64,000 bases of DNA from Bacteroidota bacterium (lineage in GTDB: Bacteria; Bacteroidota; Bacteroidia; AKYH767-A; 2013-40CM-41-45), in contig JADKKE010000003.1 in assembly GCA_016720655.1 (NCBI GenBank), positions 62,001 to 126,000 on the forward strand, given 5' to 3'. Shown here piece by piece: positions 62,753 through 64,000 of the stretch. The notes beneath the pieces are model-generated. The model saw only the letters and a list, made by a program, of their open reading frames with translations, did not search any database and had not been told where the DNA came from. The translations under genes were made by a program, and so were the position numbers. The stretch's first letter is position 1. Each line of letters opens with the position of its first letter.

Positions 62753-64000
62753 ATGCAGTCTTCTAAATCCTTTCTTTTTATTCTTCTAATATTTTTAGTC
62801 TCAATTTTTTTTGTGGACAGTATGCCCGTGGACAATATCAAGTGGCAGGATCAACAGCGCAAATTTCATGTTCGTGTTATCGATTGACCCAGCCTTTTGG
62901 CAACCAGAATGGGGTTGTGTGGAATGCAACATTACTGGATCTTTCTACATCTTTCGACTTTTCGTTTTCCTTATTTCCTGGTTGTGTGGATGCAGGTGCA
63001 GATGGACTGGTATTTACATTGCAGCCAAATTCACCAGCCCAGATGGGGAATGGAGGAGGTGGCATCGGTTACCAGGGAATTAATCCTTCACTCGGAATTG
63101 AGTTGGATACCTATGAGAATGTCTGGGATCCTGTGAACGATCATATTGCTGTAATTAGAAACGGGAATGTGGATCATACAAGCCCTGATAACCTGGCCGG
63201 ACCTGTGGATGCTCTTCCTTCTTCAGCGAATGTGGAGGACTGTACTTATCATGTGTTGCGAATTGTGTGGAATGCAACATCCTCTACTTTCACAATCTAT
63301 TTGGATGGGAACCTGAGATTGACATATACAGGAAATATCGTCAACACAATTTTTGGAGGAAATCCATTGGTTTATTGGGGCTTTGTTGCTTCTACCGGAG
63401 GATCGGTGAATGAACATAGAGTTTGTACTTATTCTTCCGCTGACTTTACTGCGCCGAATAATTTTGAAGTGTGTGTAGGAGACCCTTTGTCTTTCACCGA
63501 CCTCAGCCAAAGTGACCTGAACCAGATCAATTCATGGCTATGGGATTTTGGAGACAATACAAATTCATCTACACAAAATCCGATACACACATTTACAAGT
63601 GCAGGAACTTATCCGGTTCAACTTACGATCACAGATCCGACAGGGTGTCCGCAATTTAACATGCACAATGTGATCGTACACCCACTTCCTGTACTTACTA
63701 TTACACCTAGTCAACCTGCACTTTGCATCGGCGATCAAATGACATTGGATGTTTCCGGGGCAAATCAGTTTACCTGGAATCCTTCTTCCGGACTAAACAC
63801 AAGCAACGGATCCACCGTAATTGCTACACCATCCGGAACAACCATTTATACAGTTCAGGGAACTTCTTCTGCAGGCTGCAGTAGCACAGAAACTGTTACC
63901 GTGAATGTGGACCCCTTGCCTGTTTTGTCAATCACTCCGGCACAGGTTATTTGCAATGGTGATTCCGTTGCACTTTTGGTCAATGGTGCATCAAGCTATT
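62753..64000 (+). CDS. L-type lectin/PKD surface protein, frameshifted in the signal peptide, runs off the window
   Basis: The signal peptide begins at ATG 62753 (MQSSKSFLFILLIFLVSIFF). After an 8-T tract (62805-62812) the true frame is -1: CGQYARGQYQVAGSTAQISC continuing into an L-type lectin-like domain (SCYRLTQPFGNQNGVVWNAT, CVDAGADGLVFTLQP, GIGYQGINPSLGIELDT, YHVLRIVWNAT, YWGFVASTGG). A PKD domain (WLWDFGDNTNSSTQ) and further Ig-like repeats follow. One more T would restore a single frame. The frame is open at 64000. Bacteroidetes proteins with this lectin module are usually large T9SS-exported adhesins; the sorting domain would be beyond the window. Confidence 0.83.

Overview
The window comes from a chromosome of a Bacteroidota (Bacteroidetes) species, probably of the Chitinophagales/Sphingobacteriales type. 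Four things point there: at least ten proteins end in type IX secretion (T9SS) C-terminal sorting domains; a PorW/SprE-like T9SS lipoprotein is encoded; upstream regions repeatedly carry the Bacteroidetes -7 promoter element TAnnTTTG, in the best cases with a TTG about 18-20 nt further upstream; and Shine-Dalgarno sequences are largely absent. No tRNA, rRNA, CRISPR array, insertion sequence or prophage gene was seen.

Layout. 1-7.7 kb: the end of a secreted M14 carboxypeptidase, a BASS-type transporter, a 1-kb gene-free stretch with 7-bp-periodic palindromic repeats, porW/sprE broken by a frameshift, and a secreted FG-GAP/ASPIC protein. 7.9-14.7 kb: bactofilin, AtpZ/AtpI-like and a second membrane protein, then atpB-E-F-H-A-G behind a textbook promoter and ahead of a strong terminator; atpD and atpC are not here. 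14.8-25.8 kb: MarC, a CUB/PKD/GEVED surface protein, DUF421, a thioredoxin-like ferredoxin, a DUF4397 repeat protein, a CarH-type B12 photoreceptor regulator paired with an ECF sigma factor, and purQ. 25.8-41.4 kb: five secreted or surface proteins, including an M4 metalloprotease of 1908 residues and two paralogous Ig-like repeat proteins. 41.5-50.8 kb: an EF-G paralogue, DUF983, small proteins, an unknown gene next to xseA-xseB, and creD. 51-64 kb: a nine-repeat PKD protein, an ECF sigma factor with a membrane/beta-barrel partner, a secreted glutathione peroxidase, a frameshifted surface protein, HrpB helicase, a LuxR-type regulator and an L-type lectin/PKD protein that leaves the window.

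How the genes fit together. Much of the window is the surface and secreted repertoire of a T9SS organism, with the PorW/SprE component in the same region. Housekeeping blocks (ATP synthase, purine synthesis, exonuclease VII, helicase) are interspersed. Three genes (porW, the 56.9-59.1 kb gene and the lectin gene) carry single-base frame disruptions. Indel errors in the assembly are a simple explanation, but the 8-T tract in the lectin signal peptide could also be a phase-variable switch.

Most notable: the CarH-like regulator has every B12/light-sensing motif residue I could check and sits beside an ECF sigma factor; intergenic arrays share a 7-bp period and fold back on themselves; two genes appear to be leaderless with identical promoter-to-ATG geometry; and two very small membrane proteins are present.
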